Part shown: in pieces, positions 11,148-20,810 of the stretch | Numbering within the stretch: position 1 is the stretch's first letter | Layout of the letters: every line of letters starts with the position of its first letter | Origin: Dechloromonas sp. | Lineage (GTDB): Bacteria; Pseudomonadota; Gammaproteobacteria; Burkholderiales; Rhodocyclaceae | Length of the DNA: 64,000 nt | Direction of reading: 5' to 3' | Assembly (NCBI GenBank): GCA_016790815.1 | Contig: JAEUOG010000032.1 | Span: 1 to 64,000 of the forward strand | Notes under the pieces: model-generated | What the model was told of the DNA's origin: nothing | What the model saw: only the letters and a program-made list of their open reading frames with translations | The model's database searches: none | Made by a program: the position numbers and the translations under genes

Positions 11148-12794
11148 ATGGATACTCGACGCCTGATACTGGTTTTGATCTTCACTTTCTCCAGCTTCAT
11201 GCTGTGGGAAAACTGGCAGAAGTACAACCAGCCAAAGCCAGCCGCCGATGCGGTGGCTACAACCCCCGCCGGCAGTGCCGCGCCGGTCCCGTCTGCTTCG
11301 CTGCAGCCCAAGGGATCCCCCGTTGCGCCTGTTGTCTCTGCGCCGGTTTCGACGGCCGAGACGTTCACGATCACGACCGACCTGCTGAAGGCCACCGTTT
11401 CCGCTCAGGGCGGCGATGTGGTTGCCCTTGAACTGCTCCGCTACAAGGAACATGACAACAAGGAAAAGACCTTCGTCCTGTTCGATGCCAAGCACCAATA
11501 TCAGGCCCAGGCCGGACTGATCGGCGAAGGTTTGCCGACACATCGTTCGGTTTTCAAGCGTGTTGAGGGCGCCACGACACTGGCCGATGGCGCGAATGAG
11601 TTGAAACTGCGCCTGGAATCTACGGATCAGAATGGATTGAAGGTTGCCAAGATTCTCACCTTCAAACGCGGTTCATATCAGATTGATGTCGCCTGGGAAA
11701 TTATCAACGGCAGCGACAAGGCCATTGCACCGCATGCGTACTTCCAGTTACAGCGCGACGACGTTGCACCGGCTGGTGAAACGGCCATGGTGTCGACCTT
11801 TACCGGCCCGGCCGTGTTTACCGACGCGGAGAAGTACCAGAAGATCGACTTCAGCGCGATTGCCGAGAACAAGGCCAAGTTTGCCAAGACGGCCGACAAT
11901 GGCTGGCTGGCCATGGTCCAGCACTACTTTGTGGCAGCCTGGGTTCCCAAGGAAAAGACACAGCGTGAGTTCTACATGCGCAAGGTCGAAGGCAGCAATG
12001 TTTTCCAGACCGGTGTGATCGTTCCGGTTGCCGAAATTGCGCCGGGGGCCAAGGGTGAAGCGTCGGTCAGCCTGTATGCCGGTCCGCAGGAACAGACAGC
12101 ACTCAAGCAGATAGCCGAAGGTCTCGACCTCGTCGTCGACTACGGCTGGCTGACAGTGGTCGCCGCGCCGATTTTCTGGGCGCTGGAAGCCATACACAAG
12201 CTGGTTGGCAACTGGGGCTGGGCCATCGTCATTCTGACCATCATCATCAAGGCCATTTTCTTCCCGCTGTCCGCAGCATCATATCGCTCGATGGCCAAGA
12301 TGAAGGTTCTGACGCCGCGCCTGATGCAGCTGAAAGAGCGTTTTGGGGACGACAAGCAGCGCATGAACCAGGAAATGATGAAGATGTACCAGACGGAGAA
12401 GGTCAATCCGCTGGGTGGCTGCCTGCCTATCCTGGTCCAGATTCCGGTTTTCATCGCGCTCTACTGGGTGCTGCTCGGTGCCGTTGAAATGCGCGATGCG
12501 CCATGGACCCTGTGGATCAAGGACTTGGCTTCGCCTGACCCCTATTACATCCTGCCCATCATCATGATGGCGTCGATGTTCATTCAGACCAAGCTCAACC
12601 CGACGCCGCCGGATCCGATTCAGGCCAAGGTCATGATGGCCATGCCGCTGATTTTCGGCTTCATGTTCTTCTGGTTCCCGGCCGGTCTGGTGCTTTACTG
12701 GGTGGTCAACAACGTGCTCTCCATTGCCCAGCAGTGGCAGATCACGCGGCTCATCGACGCTGGCGGCAAGGCTGCCAACGACGCCAAAGCCTAA
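11148..12794 (+). CDS. yidC: Membrane protein insertase YidC
   Basis: YidC inserts and folds inner-membrane proteins alone or with SecYEG. The 548-residue protein has the Gram-negative plan: an N-terminal membrane anchor (about residues 5-20), a linker rich in Ala/Pro/Ser, a large periplasmic domain to about residue 330, then the conserved five-helix core starting at DYGWLTVVAAPIFWAL and containing NPLGGCLPILVQIPVFIALY. It ends 3 bp before mnmE. Confidence 0.98.
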   Translation: MDTRRLILVLIFTFSSFMLWENWQKYNQPKPAADAVATTPAGSAAPVPSASLQPKGSPVAPVVSAPVSTAETFTITTDLLKATVSAQGGDVVALELLRYKEHDNKEKTFVLFDAKHQYQAQAGLIGEGLPTHRSVFKRVEGATTLADGANELKLRLESTDQNGLKVAKILTFKRGSYQIDVAWEIINGSDKAIAPHAYFQLQRDDVAPAGETAMVSTFTGPAVFTDAEKYQKIDFSAIAENKAKFAKTADNGWLAMVQHYFVAAWVPKEKTQREFYMRKVEGSNVFQTGVIVPVAEIAPGAKGEASVSLYAGPQEQTALKQIAEGLDLVVDYGWLTVVAAPIFWALEAIHKLVGNWGWAIVILTIIIKAIFFPLSAASYRSMAKMKVLTPRLMQLKERFGDDKQRMNQEMMKMYQTEKVNPLGGCLPILVQIPVFIALYWVLLGAVEMRDAPWTLWIKDLASPDPYYILPIIMMASMFIQTKLNPTPPDPIQAKVMMAMPLIFGFMFFWFPAGLVLYWVVNNVLSIAQQWQITRLIDAGGKAANDAKA

Positions 12795-12797
12795 GGT

Positions 12798-14144
12798 GTG
12801 AAATCTGACACCATCGCCGCCATCGCTACGGCCCCGGGCCGTGGTGGTGTCGGCGTCATCCGCATTTCGGGCAGCAATTTGCTGCCCTTTGCTTTTGCGC
12901 TGACCGGCAAGACACCCAAGCCGCGTTACGCAACACTGGCCGATTTCAAGGCGGCCGACGGTGCTACGGTCGACAGCGGAATTCTGCTGTTTTTCCCGAA
13001 TCCCCACTCCTTTACCGGCGAGGACGTTCTCGAACTGCAGGGTCATGGTGGCCCGGTGGTCATGCAGATGCTGCTCGCCCGTTGCCTCGACCTTGGTGCA
13101 AGGCTGGCCGAACCCGGTGAATTCAGTCGCCGTGCCTTCCTCAACGGAAAAATGGATCTGGCCCAGGCCGAGGCTGTCGCCGACCTGATTGATGCCGCCA
13201 CAAGCAGCGCCGCGCGTTCTGCCGTCCGTTCCTTGCAAGGCGAGTTTTCACGCGCGATTGGCGAACTCAATGACGAACTGATCAACCTGCGCATGCTGGT
13301 TGAGGCGACGCTGGATTTCCCGGAAGAAGACATCGATTTCCTCAAGGCGGCGAATGCCTTTGGTCGTCTGGAAACACTTCAACTCAAGCTGGCGCAGATA
13401 TTCGACCGTGCAGGCCAGGGAAAACTGCTACAAACAGGCCTGCACGTCGTTCTTGCCGGGCAGCCGAATGTTGGCAAGTCCTCGCTGCTTAACCGACTGG
13501 CTGGTGACGATCTGGCTATCGTGACGCCCATTGCCGGCACGACGCGCGATGCCTTGCGGTCGACCATCCAGATTGAGGGAATTCCGCTCCACATCATCGA
13601 TACCGCCGGCCTTCGGGAAACCGAAGACGAAGTTGAAAAGATCGGTATTGCCCGGAGTTGGCAAGAAATTGAACGGGCTGACGCGGTGCTCCTGCTGGTT
13701 GATGCCAGAACTGGTGTCAGTGCAGCCGATAAGGAAATTCTCGTCAGACTCCCGGAGCGCCTTAAACGGGTCACCATCTACAACAAGATCGACCTGTCTG
13801 GTGCTACGGCGGAACGTCACGATGAACCGGACACTACCGCAATTTCACTTTCAGCACGCTCCGGCGAAGGCATAGACCTGCTGCGTCAGGAATTGCTGCG
13901 CATTGCCGGCTGGCATCAGACTGAAGATGTATTCATCGCTCGCGAGCGCCATCTTCGGGCCCTGTCCGATGCACAGGAACACATCGCTGGCGCACGAAAT
14001 GTGGTTGAAGGAAAGCTTCCTGCACTCGAGCTTTTTGCCGAAGAACTCCGGCTGGCACAACAATCACTCGGGCTGATCACTGGAGAATTCACCGCCGACG
14101 ACCTTCTCGGCGTCATTTTCAGTCGATTCTGCATCGGAAAATAA
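12798..14144 (+). CDS. mnmE: tRNA uridine-5-carboxymethylaminomethyl synthesis GTPase MnmE
   Basis: MnmE, with MnmG, modifies U34 of tRNAs. The 448-residue protein has the N-terminal folate-binding domain ([21 protein letters not shown] start), a GTPase domain with G1 GQPNVGKSS (about 221), G3 DTAGLRE (about 268) and G4 NKID (about 328), and the C-terminal catalytic CIGK motif with Cys445. The start is GTG. mnmG is not in the window. Confidence 0.97.
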   Translation: MKSDTIAAIATAPGRGGVGVIRISGSNLLPFAFALTGKTPKPRYATLADFKAADGATVDSGILLFFPNPHSFTGEDVLELQGHGGPVVMQMLLARCLDLGARLAEPGEFSRRAFLNGKMDLAQAEAVADLIDAATSSAARSAVRSLQGEFSRAIGELNDELINLRMLVEATLDFPEEDIDFLKAANAFGRLETLQLKLAQIFDRAGQGKLLQTGLHVVLAGQPNVGKSSLLNRLAGDDLAIVTPIAGTTRDALRSTIQIEGIPLHIIDTAGLRETEDEVEKIGIARSWQEIERADAVLLLVDARTGVSAADKEILVRLPERLKRVTIYNKIDLSGATAERHDEPDTTAISLSARSGEGIDLLRQELLRIAGWHQTEDVFIARERHLRALSDAQEHIAGARNVVEGKLPALELFAEELRLAQQSLGLITGEFTADDLLGVIFSRFCIGK

Positions 14145-14418
14145 GCTGTTGCCTGGGTGTACATAAACCTGTGAACAAGCTGTCCGGCAAATGTGTGCAA
14201 GTCGAATATTTTTTGAATTCTTAAAACTATCCGGAATTCATCCACAGGCAAAACAGCAGCTTGCCAAGTGCAACTATCAGTATTTAAGATACTGAATTTA
14301 TGTAATTAATTTATTTTATCCACAGATGTATTGTCAAGTTATTCTCATTAGTTGGTTTACATATAGTTATTACCAAAAACCGTACACGCCACGCTGACTT
14401 TGATTCTGGATCCATAGC
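14145..14418. other. AT-rich non-coding region with DnaA boxes (origin candidate C)
   Basis: This is the most AT-rich stretch in the window (an AATTAATTTATTTTA run near 14303). It contains a perfect DnaA box TTATCCACA (14316-14324), TCATCCACA (14238-14246, one mismatch) and TGTGAACAA (14170-14178, one mismatch on the minus strand). An AT-rich run abutting a strong box is the usual form of a DNA-unwinding element. No RNA gene was recognised. Confidence 0.5.
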
Positions 14419-15195
14419 TTGGACTTCTTCACACCGGAAATATTGGTTTTGTTGTCTGCGGCCCTCATCGCTGGTGTCGTCGACGCAGTCGTCGGTGGCG
14501 GTGGTTTGATCCAGATTCCGTCACTTTTAGTTGTCTATCCGGGGGAGTCTGCCGCAACCCTGTTTGGTACCAACAAATGCGCGAGTGTGGTGGGTACGGC
14601 CAATGCCACTTGGCGTTATGCCCGACAGATCGTGATGCCATGGCGAACTGTCCTGCCGGCTGCGCTGGCTGCTTTCGCTTTTTCCTACGCTGGTGCAGCC
14701 ACCGTTGCCTGGTTGCCAAAAGATGTCGTTCGGCCTCTGATCCTTATGCTGCTGGTTTTCGCTGCGGTCTACACCGTGAGACGAAAGGATTTCGGCTTGC
14801 TGCATCGGCCGGCGTATACGGGGCAACGTGAGCTGATCTACTCGGTGCTACTTGGAGGGTTGATAGGGTTTTACGATGGTTTTTTCGGGCCTGGAACGGG
14901 AAGCTTCCTGATTTTCCTGTTTGTCCGTTTCTTCGGTTTCGACTTTCTTCATGCGTCGGCCGGGGCGAAAGTGGTTAACGTGGCGACCAACCTGGCTGCC
15001 TTGGGCTATTTTTTGCCCGAGGGCTACGTATTGCCCTTGGTGGCAGCCGCCATGGCAGTAGCGAATTTGACTGGCTCGACGGTGGGCACACGACTCGCGC
15101 TGAAATATGGCAGCGGGTTCATTCGTCAGCTGTTTCAGGTCATGGTCGTTGTCTTGATCGTGAAACTGACGTGGGATACGTTCAGAGTTTCGTAA
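14419..15195 (+). CDS. TSUP-family membrane permease (TauE/SafE, YfcA-like)
   Basis: This 258-residue inner-membrane protein has about eight hydrophobic segments in two related halves. The GVVDAVVGGGGLIQIPSLL motif near the N-terminus and FYDGFFGPGTGSFL in the middle are characteristic of the TauE/SafE family, which moves small organic acids or sulfur-containing anions. The substrate cannot be read from the sequence. The start is a TTG at 14419, chosen because the family motif begins soon after; no strong ribosome-binding site is visible. The gene stands alone between the AT-rich region and the radical SAM gene. Confidence 0.85.
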   Translation: MDFFTPEILVLLSAALIAGVVDAVVGGGGLIQIPSLLVVYPGESAATLFGTNKCASVVGTANATWRYARQIVMPWRTVLPAALAAFAFSYAGAATVAWLPKDVVRPLILMLLVFAAVYTVRRKDFGLLHRPAYTGQRELIYSVLLGGLIGFYDGFFGPGTGSFLIFLFVRFFGFDFLHASAGAKVVNVATNLAALGYFLPEGYVLPLVAAAMAVANLTGSTVGTRLALKYGSGFIRQLFQVMVVVLIVKLTWDTFRVS

Positions 15196-15265
15196 TACTT
15201 TTTCCGGAACTGAAGTGAACGGGATATTTCTAATAAAATTCAGCTACTTCGTTTGAGGAAACCAG

Positions 15266-16912
15266 ATGCGCGTCACGCTTGTTCATCCCGCTGGCTTCAA
15301 TTTTGTGCCCGGTCAACCGGATTTCTCGGTGCTGGCCAATCGCATGCCACCGATCGGCATCATGCAACTGGCGAGTTGGTTGGAAAAATTTGGTCACAGT
15401 GTGCAATTGCATGATTGCCTAGGGCCTTATGCGCCACCGACGACTGCTGAAAATGCCGAGATCGTTTTGGCTACCAATCCCGAAATGGTCGGTTTTTCGG
15501 CGACCACGTCGGGTTTCATGGATGCTTTCGAAATTGCTGCTTTCATCCGGGAGCGTCGCCCGGAAATCAAGATCGTTTTCGGCAACGTCCATGTCTCTTC
15601 GCTGGGTGCGCCTATCCTCGAAAAATTTCCTGAAATTGATTACCTGGTCATCGGCGAAGGCGAAGGCGCCATGCTGGAATTGGCAGATGGCAAGCCACTG
15701 GCGTCGATAGGCAACCTGATCTGGCGCAACGAAACCGGGCGTATCGTCGCTAATCCGCGCCGCGACCGCATCACCAGTCTGGACGAGCTGCCCTTCCCGG
15801 CTTACGAAAAGCTGGCTGGTTTTCCGCACGCCTACCATCTGCCGTTGTTTGCCTATGAAAAACGCCATGGCGCAACGATGATCACATCGCGTGGCTGTCC
15901 GTACACCTGTTCATTCTGTGACCGCACTGTGTTCGAACGGGCTTACAAGACCAATTCGCCCCAGTACATCTACGATCACATGAAGTATTTGCGGGACAAC
16001 TTCGGTGTCTGGCATATCAACATGTACGACGATCTGTTTACGGCAAAAAAACAACGCGTCCTCGATCTGTGCGAGTTGTTGATCGAAAACCCGCTTGGCA
16101 TGCAGTTCAACTGTGCCATCCGGGCCGGCCACACCTCGGATGACATGCTGGCCAAGCTCAAGAAGGCTGGCGCGCTCATGGTGTCGATCGGCATCGAGTC
16201 AGCTGATCCGGAAATGATGGAGCGCCACAAGGCAGGCGTTACGCTGGAAGCGGTGCGCGAGACTGTTCGTTCCATCCATGCGGCTGGTCTGCGTGCCAAG
16301 GGTCTGTTCATTTTCGGCATGCCGGGTGAGACGCCGGAAACGGTGCGCACGACGAGCGATTTCATCCTGTCGCTCGGTCTCGATGAAATGAACATGACCA
16401 AGTTCAGTCCGCTGCACGGAGCGCCGATCTGGGATGAGTGCATCAACGATCCGACCGGCGATTTCGTCGAGGACTGGCGCCTGATGAACTGTCTGAATTT
16501 CGTATATCTGCCGGAAGGCTTCAAGTCTCGGGAAGAAATGGATGCGCTGTACAACTGGCACATCAAGCGCTTCTACGACAGCAAGGGCTATCAGCGTCGT
16601 TTTGCCAAGCGCTTGTGGCAGCACCGCTGGAGTCTGTGGCACGTCCTCAAGCATCTGCCGGAGACTATCGCCGCCGCGCGTTACTTCAGTTCCAACAAGG
16701 AACAACTGGAAAAGGCCGCCCGCGAATTCAAGCTGCATCCACGTCAGCCGCTTGGCCTCAAACCACAGCTGTCGACTGAATTGCTGATCGACAACATCGT
16801 CTCGCTGTCGCCGGTCAAACTGACCCGGCGCGATGCGGCCAAGCAGATCATTCCGGTAGTCTATGAGTCATCAGCATGCTGTACGCCGCCTGCCGCGCAG
16901 GCAGCGGTATAA
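15266..16912 (+). CDS. B12-binding-domain radical SAM protein
   Basis: This 548-residue protein has a cobalamin-binding-like N-terminus (VTLVHPAGFN; PPIGIMQLASWLEKFGH), then a radical SAM core with the 4Fe-4S motif Cys211-x3-Cys215-x2-Cys218, and a helical C-terminal part. This architecture occurs in BchE, HpnR/HpnJ and many enzymes that methylate or rearrange unactivated carbons. The B12 domain lacks an obvious DxHxxG, so base-off cobalamin binding is uncertain. GAGGAAA precedes the ATG. It leads the row that continues into the halogenase and chorismatase genes, which suggests but does not prove a role in pigment modification. Confidence 0.8.
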   Translation: MRVTLVHPAGFNFVPGQPDFSVLANRMPPIGIMQLASWLEKFGHSVQLHDCLGPYAPPTTAENAEIVLATNPEMVGFSATTSGFMDAFEIAAFIRERRPEIKIVFGNVHVSSLGAPILEKFPEIDYLVIGEGEGAMLELADGKPLASIGNLIWRNETGRIVANPRRDRITSLDELPFPAYEKLAGFPHAYHLPLFAYEKRHGATMITSRGCPYTCSFCDRTVFERAYKTNSPQYIYDHMKYLRDNFGVWHINMYDDLFTAKKQRVLDLCELLIENPLGMQFNCAIRAGHTSDDMLAKLKKAGALMVSIGIESADPEMMERHKAGVTLEAVRETVRSIHAAGLRAKGLFIFGMPGETPETVRTTSDFILSLGLDEMNMTKFSPLHGAPIWDECINDPTGDFVEDWRLMNCLNFVYLPEGFKSREEMDALYNWHIKRFYDSKGYQRRFAKRLWQHRWSLWHVLKHLPETIAAARYFSSNKEQLEKAAREFKLHPRQPLGLKPQLSTELLIDNIVSLSPVKLTRRDAAKQIIPVVYESSACCTPPAAQAAV

Positions 16913-16949
16913 TCCCTTTTTTCGTCATAGGCATCGGGGAGGCACCGAC

Positions 16950-17588
16950 ATGAAAGAACATTTCATTTTTGGCCGTTTTTTCCGGTTGACCGCAGCAGCC
17001 TGCGTCGTCGTGGCTTTGGGTGCCTGCAAGGGCAATGAAGCCAAGCCGGAAGACGGCAAACCGACAGCCGAGGTCAAGAAAGACGCAGCGCTCCGCACTG
17101 GTTATGCCTGCTGCAACCTGCATTATTCGGGCGACTGGATCAGTGATTCGAACCTGGCCCAGTTACCGTTCATCCCGGCTGGTACACCGATTCGCGTACT
17201 GAAAATCGATGGCTATCGCGCCAACATAGACGTCGAAGGCAAGGCCTACCGGCTCGGTCACGATTATGGCCGGGCTGACGAAACGACCGAGCAATGGGTC
17301 AACAAGCTGGTCGTTCTAGAAGATCCAAAGGCCAAGATGGCCAAGTATTCGCCAGCCGTGCGCGCTGCTATCGCCAAGGGCCAGCTCATGAAAGGTATGA
17401 CCAGGGAACAGGTCATCATGGCGGTTGGCCATCCGCAAACCAACGAAAATCCCAAGCTGGATGCCCCCTACTGGCGCTACTGGTGGTCGAGCTTCGGCCC
17501 CTACTACGTGTATTGGGCCAAGGGGAGCGTCAGCAAGATCGACGGCCATTCCGAGACCGTGGGCTACATGACCTACAAGGGCAAATAA
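16950..17588 (+). CDS. Lipoprotein with BamE/SmpA-like C-terminal motif
   Basis: The 212-residue product starts at ATG 16950 behind a strong GGGGAGG site. A lipoprotein signal peptide ends in the lipobox LGAC, with the lipidated cysteine at residue 26. The segment KGMTREQVIMAVGHP (about 147-161) is the signature seen at the start of SmpA/OmlA/BamE-type domains, which bind at the outer membrane. The central part has a possible SH3-like fold (GTPIRVLKIDG). Part of the signal peptide is encoded by a copy of the dispersed repeat (16961-16997). It lies between the radical SAM and halogenase genes. Function unknown. Confidence 0.75.
   Translation: MKEHFIFGRFFRLTAAACVVVALGACKGNEAKPEDGKPTAEVKKDAALRTGYACCNLHYSGDWISDSNLAQLPFIPAGTPIRVLKIDGYRANIDVEGKAYRLGHDYGRADETTEQWVNKLVVLEDPKAKMAKYSPAVRAAIAKGQLMKGMTREQVIMAVGHPQTNENPKLDAPYWRYWWSSFGPYYVYWAKGSVSKIDGHSETVGYMTYKGK
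16961..16997 (+). repeat. Dispersed GGTYGACCGCAG element, copy 5
   Basis: TTTCATTTTTGGCC, GTTTTTT, then CCGGTTGACCGCAGCA. One of the best copies. It encodes signal-peptide residues 5-16 of the lipoprotein. Confidence 0.85.
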
Positions 17589-17626
17589 TTCGTCGTGGCC
17601 ACAGAGAAAAAATAAGGGTTTTCAGG

Positions 17627-18958
17627 ATGGAACAAACGCAGGGAGCGGAACGAAAACAGTGTGACGTGCTGGTCATTGGCGGTGGGCCGGCCGGTTGCAC
17701 CGTGGCGCCCATGCTCGCCGAAAGAGGTTACAAGGTGGTGTTGCTCGAAAAGGCGCATCACCCGCGCTTTCATATCGGTGAATCCCTGTTGCCGGCCAAT
17801 TTGCCGCTCTTCGAGCGCATGGGCATTGCCGAGGAAGTAAAGGCCATCGGCATGTACAAGCCGGGCGCCGAGTTTGTTTCGCCGAATCATGAAGAGTCGT
17901 CGGTCTTCGTCTTTGCCGAGGCTTGGGACAAGTCCATGCCCCACGCCTATCAGGTCAAGCGCGACCAGTTCGATACCATCCTGATCCGCAACGCGGCGAA
18001 GAAAGGTGTCGAAGTCCATGAAGGCTGCAAGGCCAAGGCCGTCGATTTTCTGCCGGACAATACTGCGACCGTCCGCGCCATGCACGACGACGGTCGTGAA
18101 ACCGAGTGGCAGGCCCGCTTCGTCGTCGATGCTTCCGGTCGCGACACCTTTCTGGCCAACCGTTTCCAGATCAAGCACCGCAACCCAAAGCACAATAGCT
18201 CTGCCATCTACGGCCATTTTTCGGGCGCTCGGCGTCACGAAGGACAGTCCGAGGGCAACATCAGCATTTTTTGGTTTGAACATGGCTGGTTCTGGTTCAT
18301 CCCGATGCAGAACGACATTACCAGCATCGGGATGGTGACCTGGCCCTACTACATGAAGAGCAAGGGCGAGCGTAGCCTTGAGCAATTCCTGCTTGATGGC
18401 TTTGCCCTTTGCCCGAAACTGAAAGAGCGCCTGAACGACGCGGTTCTGGTGAATGAAGTTGAGGCAACCGGCAATTTCTCCTATGTCTCCGAACGCAACC
18501 ACGGCAACAACTACGTCATGCTTGGTGACGCCTACGCCTTCATCGACCCGGTCTTCTCATCCGGTGTCCTGCTTGCCATGAACAGTGGGGTGATCGCGGC
18601 CGAAGCCATCGATACCTGCCTGCGGAACCCAGCCAGGGCGCCGGCAGCGCTCAAACGCTTCGATGCGCTCATGAAACACGGGCCGAAGGAATTTTCGTGG
18701 TTCATCTATCGGGTGACCAATCCGATCATGCGTGAGTTCTTCATGGGGCCGCGCAACTACTTCCGCACCAAGGAAGCCGTACTATCCATGCTGGCCGGCG
18801 ATATTTTCGGCAAGACACCGATCTGGTCATCCATACGGGTGTTCAAGATCATCTACTATCTGGCCAACATCCTGCAGCCGAGAAAAGCGTTCATGGGCTG
18901 GAAACGTCGGCGTTTCAACATTCGCAAGGTCGACGACAACGTCGTTTACAACGCATAG
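17627..18958 (+). CDS. FAD-dependent halogenase (tryptophan-halogenase superfamily)
   Basis: The 443-residue flavoprotein has the FAD-binding GGGPAG (18-23), the GESLLP block (51-56), a KPGAEF motif with Lys78 at the place of the catalytic lysine that forms the chloramine/bromamine, and WFWFIP (221-226), the WxWxIP signature of flavin halogenases. These support a halogenase rather than a plain hydroxylase. Related enzymes sit in xanthomonadin loci, where they halogenate the aryl head. It overlaps the following chorismatase gene by 1 bp, so substrate supply and halogenation are probably co-expressed. The halide and substrate are inference. Confidence 0.85.
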   Translation: MEQTQGAERKQCDVLVIGGGPAGCTVAPMLAERGYKVVLLEKAHHPRFHIGESLLPANLPLFERMGIAEEVKAIGMYKPGAEFVSPNHEESSVFVFAEAWDKSMPHAYQVKRDQFDTILIRNAAKKGVEVHEGCKAKAVDFLPDNTATVRAMHDDGRETEWQARFVVDASGRDTFLANRFQIKHRNPKHNSSAIYGHFSGARRHEGQSEGNISIFWFEHGWFWFIPMQNDITSIGMVTWPYYMKSKGERSLEQFLLDGFALCPKLKERLNDAVLVNEVEATGNFSYVSERNHGNNYVMLGDAYAFIDPVFSSGVLLAMNSGVIAAEAIDTCLRNPARAPAALKRFDALMKHGPKEFSWFIYRVTNPIMREFFMGPRNYFRTKEAVLSMLAGDIFGKTPIWSSIRVFKIIYYLANILQPRKAFMGWKRRRFNIRKVDDNVVYNA

Positions 18959-19962
18959 TGGCCCTCCGGTTCGTTTCCTCGCCGTTTGCGGTTTCACGTG
19001 AAACCAGCAACGAACTCGGTGGTGCGTTGGTAGGCGAGTCACCCAGTGGCGCTGTTCCAGGCTGGCCCGTGCAGCGGGTTTTTGCACCGCTACTTGGCGC
19101 GACGTCCGCCGCGATTCGTGAAACCTGGGTGACAGACCAGCCAGTGACTTCCGGCTACCGCGAGGGTATTGCGTGGCGCCGGGTGGATGGACTCCTCTAT
19201 GGTGTCCTTGAAGTCGACGAAGCCGATTTTGATGCTGCGCCCGGTTGCTCCCGGTTACAAGCGGCCAGTGAAGAATCGTACAGCCGAATTTTCAGGCTGC
19301 TCGACGCCGAACGAGTGCCCCATTTGTGGCGGGTATGGAATTACCTCGCTGCGATCAATCTCGAAACGCACGGGCTGGAGCGTTACCGCCAGTTCAATGT
19401 CGGCCGACAGGAAGCCTTTCTCAAAGGCAATCGCGGTGCCACCGGCAACGTGCCGGCTGCGTGTGCCATTGGCCTGGCCGGCAGTCCGCTCAGCATCGCC
19501 TTCATGGCCGGAACGACGCCAGCCGTGCCGCTGGAAAACCCGCGCCAGGTTAGCGCCTACAACTATCCGCCAGACTACGGCCCGCGCAGCCCGACATTTT
19601 CCCGCGGCGCTTTGGCGTACCCGGACGGGCAGGAGATTCTGTTCATCTCGGGGACGGCCAGCATCATCGGGCATGAGACCGTCTCGCCGGGAGATGTCGC
19701 CGGCCAATGCCGCGAGTCGACAGCCAACATCAATGCGGTGATCGCCGAAGCAAACCGCCAGTGCCGCACCGCACCGTTTTCGCTGGGCGAGCTGAGCTAT
19801 CGCGTTTATGTCCGTCAGGCTGGCGATTTCAGGGTCATTCGCGAAACGCTGGGGCGACTGCTCGGCAAGGTTGAGATTGTCTTCCTGCAGGCGGATATTT
19901 GCCGGCACGATCTTTTGCTTGAAATAGAGGCGTTCGCCTCGCACTCGCTGGAGGGGGGTTGA
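18958..19962 (+). CDS. XanB2-type chorismatase (hydroxybenzoate synthase)
   Basis: The 334-residue protein matches the FkbO/Hyg5/XanB2 chorismatase family, which splits chorismate into pyruvate and 3- (or 3- and 4-) hydroxybenzoate. Visible family blocks are ENPRQVSAYNYP-DYGPRSP-FSRG from residue 193 and ISGTASIIGHE near 224. In Xanthomonas XanB2 supplies the head group for xanthomonadin. The GTG start at 18958 overlaps the halogenase stop. A perfect parS palindrome lies within the first codons, so the true start could be later. Whether it makes 3- or 4-hydroxybenzoate cannot be decided here. Confidence 0.85.
   Translation: MALRFVSSPFAVSRETSNELGGALVGESPSGAVPGWPVQRVFAPLLGATSAAIRETWVTDQPVTSGYREGIAWRRVDGLLYGVLEVDEADFDAAPGCSRLQAASEESYSRIFRLLDAERVPHLWRVWNYLAAINLETHGLERYRQFNVGRQEAFLKGNRGATGNVPAACAIGLAGSPLSIAFMAGTTPAVPLENPRQVSAYNYPPDYGPRSPTFSRGALAYPDGQEILFISGTASIIGHETVSPGDVAGQCRESTANINAVIAEANRQCRTAPFSLGELSYRVYVRQAGDFRVIRETLGRLLGKVEIVFLQADICRHDLLLEIEAFASHSLEGG
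18991..19004. other. parS-like centromere site 2 (perfect)
   Basis: GTTTCACGTGAAAC is a perfect match to the 14-bp ParB-binding palindrome. It lies about 12 codons into the chorismatase reading frame. Confidence 0.88.
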
Positions 19963-19967
19963 TGGCC

Positions 19968-20810
19968 ATGTCGAATAATCGGAGCAAGGGTGCGCTGGCC
20001 GCGCTGGGGCTGTTTGCCATGACGGCTTCTGCGCAGGCAGCCGGCGACCAGCCGCTGTGGGAACTGGGTGCCGGTTTGGCGGCCTTCAGTTTCCCGTCCT
20101 ATCGTGGCTCGGACCAGACCCACAACTTCCTGCTTCCGGTGCCGCATTTCACTTACCACGGCGATTTTTTCAAGGCTGACCGTCAGGGTATCCGTGGCAG
20201 TTTCTTCGATTCGGACCGGGTCGACCTGACCGTCAGCCTGGCGCTCTCGCCGCCGGTGAGCAGCGACAACATCACGGCACGCACCGGCATGCCCGACCTC
20301 AAGGGCACCTTCGAGATCGGTCCTCAAATGGACGTCACCTTCTGGCGTTCCGAGAACCGTGCCCGCTTCGTCAAGCTGCTGCTTCCCCTTCGCACCGCCA
20401 TCACGGTCGAAGGTTCGCCCAGGAGTATCGGCTGGGTCTTCCATCCCAAGCTCAACATGGATATCACCGACATCCCCGGCATGGGTGGCTGGAATCTCGG
20501 CATGCTGGCCGGTCCGCTGTTTGGTGACAAGCGCCAGCACGCGTATTACTACACGGTCGCTCCGCAATATGCGACCGCCGACCGCCCGGCCTATGAAGCC
20601 GGGTCGGGCTACGCCGGGACGCAATACCTCGTCGCACTCTCCAAGCGCTTCCCGAAATACTGGGTGGGCGGCTTCGTGCGTTACGACAACCTGAGCGGCG
20701 CCACGTTCGAGAACAGCCCGCTGGTTCGCCAGAAAGACTATTTTGCCGCCGGCATCGCCTTCACCTGGGTATTCGGAGAATCGTCGACCCGCGTCAAGGT
20801 CGATGACTGA
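19968..20810 (+). CDS. MipA/OmpV-family outer membrane protein
   Basis: The 280-residue product has a signal peptide (cleavage near AQA-AGD, residue about 25) followed by alternating beta-strand sequence typical of MipA/OmpV outer-membrane barrels: WELGAGLAAFSFPSYRGSDQ at the start, and an aromatic C-terminal strand. The ATG at 19968 is preferred over 19962 because GAGGGGGG lies 8 bp upstream; 19962 overlaps the previous stop. The next gene overlaps its end by 8 bp. A role at the outer membrane in pigment placement is inference. Confidence 0.82.
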   Translation: MSNNRSKGALAALGLFAMTASAQAAGDQPLWELGAGLAAFSFPSYRGSDQTHNFLLPVPHFTYHGDFFKADRQGIRGSFFDSDRVDLTVSLALSPPVSSDNITARTGMPDLKGTFEIGPQMDVTFWRSENRARFVKLLLPLRTAITVEGSPRSIGWVFHPKLNMDITDIPGMGGWNLGMLAGPLFGDKRQHAYYYTVAPQYATADRPAYEAGSGYAGTQYLVALSKRFPKYWVGGFVRYDNLSGATFENSPLVRQKDYFAAGIAFTWVFGESSTRVKVDD

